From an uncultured Acidobacteriaceae bacterium (GTDB taxonomy: Bacteria; Acidobacteriota; Terriglobia; Terriglobales; Acidobacteriaceae), in assembly GCA_903842845.1 (NCBI GenBank), contig CAIMNN010000166.1, positions 1 to 5,876 of the forward strand: a stretch of DNA of 5,876 nucleotides, given 5' to 3'. Below are positions 5,111 to 5,876 of the stretch, piece by piece; the stretch's first letter is position 1; every line of letters starts with the position of its first letter. The notes beneath the pieces are model-generated. The model did not search any database, was not told the DNA's origin, and saw nothing but the letters and a program-made list of their open reading frames with translations. The position numbers and the translations under genes were made by a program.

Positions 5111-5876
5111 GGGCGGCCTCCTCGATGGAGTGAAGGAAAGCTGCGCCTTCGTCTGATGCGAACCAGTGCGCGTGACCGAGAAGATAGCCATCGACGGCAA
5201 GGTGGGCTTTGGATGAGGAGTTGAGGACGGAGATGAAGTAGTCGGCTTCGCTCAGTGCGAACTCGGCGTGGCAGAGGGCGAGCATGGGCGCGAGGGCTGC
5301 GGCTTCGGTGTGTGTGAAGGGGCGGGTGGAGGCGTAGCCGTGGATGAGAGCGCGTGCGTGGTCGAGGTGAACGGGGAGCGGAGAGATTTTGCCGAGAGAG
5401 AGCCACTCGATGCAGTTGCGCTCGAGGGCGAGTGCGAGGTCGTGGATTGCGGTGGTGCGGTCGGCGAGGCCGAAGTCGATGGCGGCGGAGGCGGAGTTGT
5501 TGAGCCAGAGGAGATTGGATGCGTGCCAGTCGTTGTGGGTCCACTGTGAGCCGTGTGTGGGGAGAAGCGGAAGCAGACGTTGATGGAATGGAGCGAGGAG
5601 TGCGAAGGCTTCAGCGGTTTGAGATGAGCTGGCGATGTAAGCCGCGAGCTGCGAGCGGGTGGAGAGAAATACTTGTAGCGCGGTGAGTGGATCGGCGGCG
5701 GCGAAGATTGTAAAACTTGAAACAAGATGACGTGCGCTGCGGCGTGGGGCGGGGAAGCTTTGTGCGGCGAGATGAAAGCGGCCGAGGAGTTCACCGGCGG
5801 AGTGGGCGTGGGCGATGGATTGGAAGGGCGTCCAGGAGAGGGCGTCGCGGTAGAGGTCATCGCCGGCGGGGACAGA
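5094..5876 (-). CDS. APH-fold phosphotransferase (small-molecule kinase), N terminus beyond window
   Basis: The minus-strand frame is open from the right edge to the TAA at 5096-5094, giving 260 residues without a visible start; the N-lobe lies outside the window. Residues counted from the edge: LYRDALSWTPF (8-18), then AGELLGRFHLAA, then the APH/choline kinase catalytic loop HNDWHASN (114-121) with Asp116 as catalytic base and Asn121, and IDFG (133-136) with metal-binding Asp134, followed by DLALALERN (146-154). This is the HxDxxxxN plus DFG-like pattern of the aminoglycoside phosphotransferase family, which also holds choline, homoserine and thiamine (ThiK) kinases and many uncharacterised metabolite kinases. 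ATP-dependent phosphorylation of a small molecule in the cytoplasm is expected. The direct overlap with pnuC suggests that the transported vitamin, or a product of it, is the substrate; antibiotic resistance is less likely. Family assignment is firm, substrate is inference. Confidence 0.85.
   Translation of the reverse strand, partial: SVPAGDDLYRDALSWTPFQSIAHAHSAGELLGRFHLAAQSFPAPRRSARHLVSSFTIFAAADPLTALQVFLSTRSQLAAYIASSSQTAEAFALLAPFHQRLLPLLPTHGSQWTHNDWHASNLLWLNNSASAAIDFGLADRTTAIHDLALALERNCIEWLSLGKISPLPVHLDHARALIHGYASTRPFTHTEAAALAPMLALCHAEFALSEADYFISVLNSSSKAHLAVDGYLLGHAHWFASDEGAAFLHSIEEAAHDCAH
5117..5122 (-). promoter_or_regulatory. Strong ribosome binding site of pnuC inside the kinase gene
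   Basis: On the minus strand AGGAGG (5122-5117) ends 6 nt before the ATG at 5110. It lies within the last codons of the kinase gene and decides the pnuC start. A full consensus site at an overlapping junction means pnuC can be initiated strongly even though the kinase is still being terminated there. Confidence 0.8.

Noticed and set aside
5111..5200. A 30-residue N-terminal extension of PnuC from the ATG at 5200
   Set aside because: The extension is not membrane-like, overlaps the kinase gene by over 100 nt and has no good binding site, whereas the ATG at 5110 has AGGAGG at 6 nt.
5094..5285. A 63-residue protein starting at the ATG at 5285
   Set aside because: It is the C-terminal end of the kinase. 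The frame stays open with kinase motifs to the window edge, so this Met is internal (residue 198 of the visible part).
5252..5860. A 202-codon minus-strand frame rich in Ser, Thr and Pro, and an Arg-rich one at 5107-5544
   Set aside because: Both are alternative frames of the kinase gene, whose own frame carries HxDxxxxN and IDFG motifs. Neither product has recognisable structure.
5094..5876. An aminoglycoside resistance gene
   Set aside because: The APH fold is shared by many metabolic kinases. Direct overlap with pnuC and the absence of any resistance or mobile context argue for a metabolite kinase.

Overview
The window reads as ordinary chromosomal DNA of a GC-rich bacterium, most likely an acidobacterium of the Terriglobia type. 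That placement is an inference from the protein flavours, especially a divergent HisA of a form I associate with Acidobacteriota, and from the strong preference for gcg/ctg/gtg-like codons. Six protein genes are supported, two of them cut by the window edges. I see no tRNA, rRNA, CRISPR array, phage gene or transposase.

Region by region: (1) 1-959, plus strand: the 3' end of hisF overlaps hisA by 7 nt, a fragment of a histidine biosynthesis operon. The hisF piece lacks about 39 residues that the family always has, cut cleanly at a repeated Gly-Ala-Gly. (2) 1046-2215, plus: a class I/II PLP aminotransferase, behind its own plausible sigma70-type promoter. (3) 2217-3368, minus: a FUSC-type inner membrane protein, tail to tail with the aminotransferase and only 1 nt away. 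(4) 3369-3463: a divergent promoter region with a 20-nt dyad. (5) 3464-4441, plus: a D-2-hydroxyacid dehydrogenase, probably NADP-preferring. (6) 4423-4490: a patch of heptanucleotide repeats of two families that runs into the 3' end of the dehydrogenase gene. (7) 4532-5876, minus: a phosphotransferase of the aminoglycoside phosphotransferase (APH) fold, open at the right edge, overlapping by 17 nt a PnuC-type vitamin transporter.

How the genes work together: HisF and HisA are consecutive activities of histidine synthesis (HisA makes PRFAR, HisF with HisH consumes it). The kinase-PnuC pair looks like an uptake-and-trap module: a facilitator brings in an unphosphorylated vitamin (nicotinamide riboside, thiamine or similar) and a kinase phosphorylates it so it cannot leave. 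The aminotransferase, FUSC protein and dehydrogenase show no clear shared pathway.

The most notable points are the internally deleted hisF, the translationally coupled APH kinase plus PnuC pair (the kinase has no in-frame start in the window and is easily missed), and the heptamer repeats that supply the last codons of the dehydrogenase. I found no convincing wholly new system.
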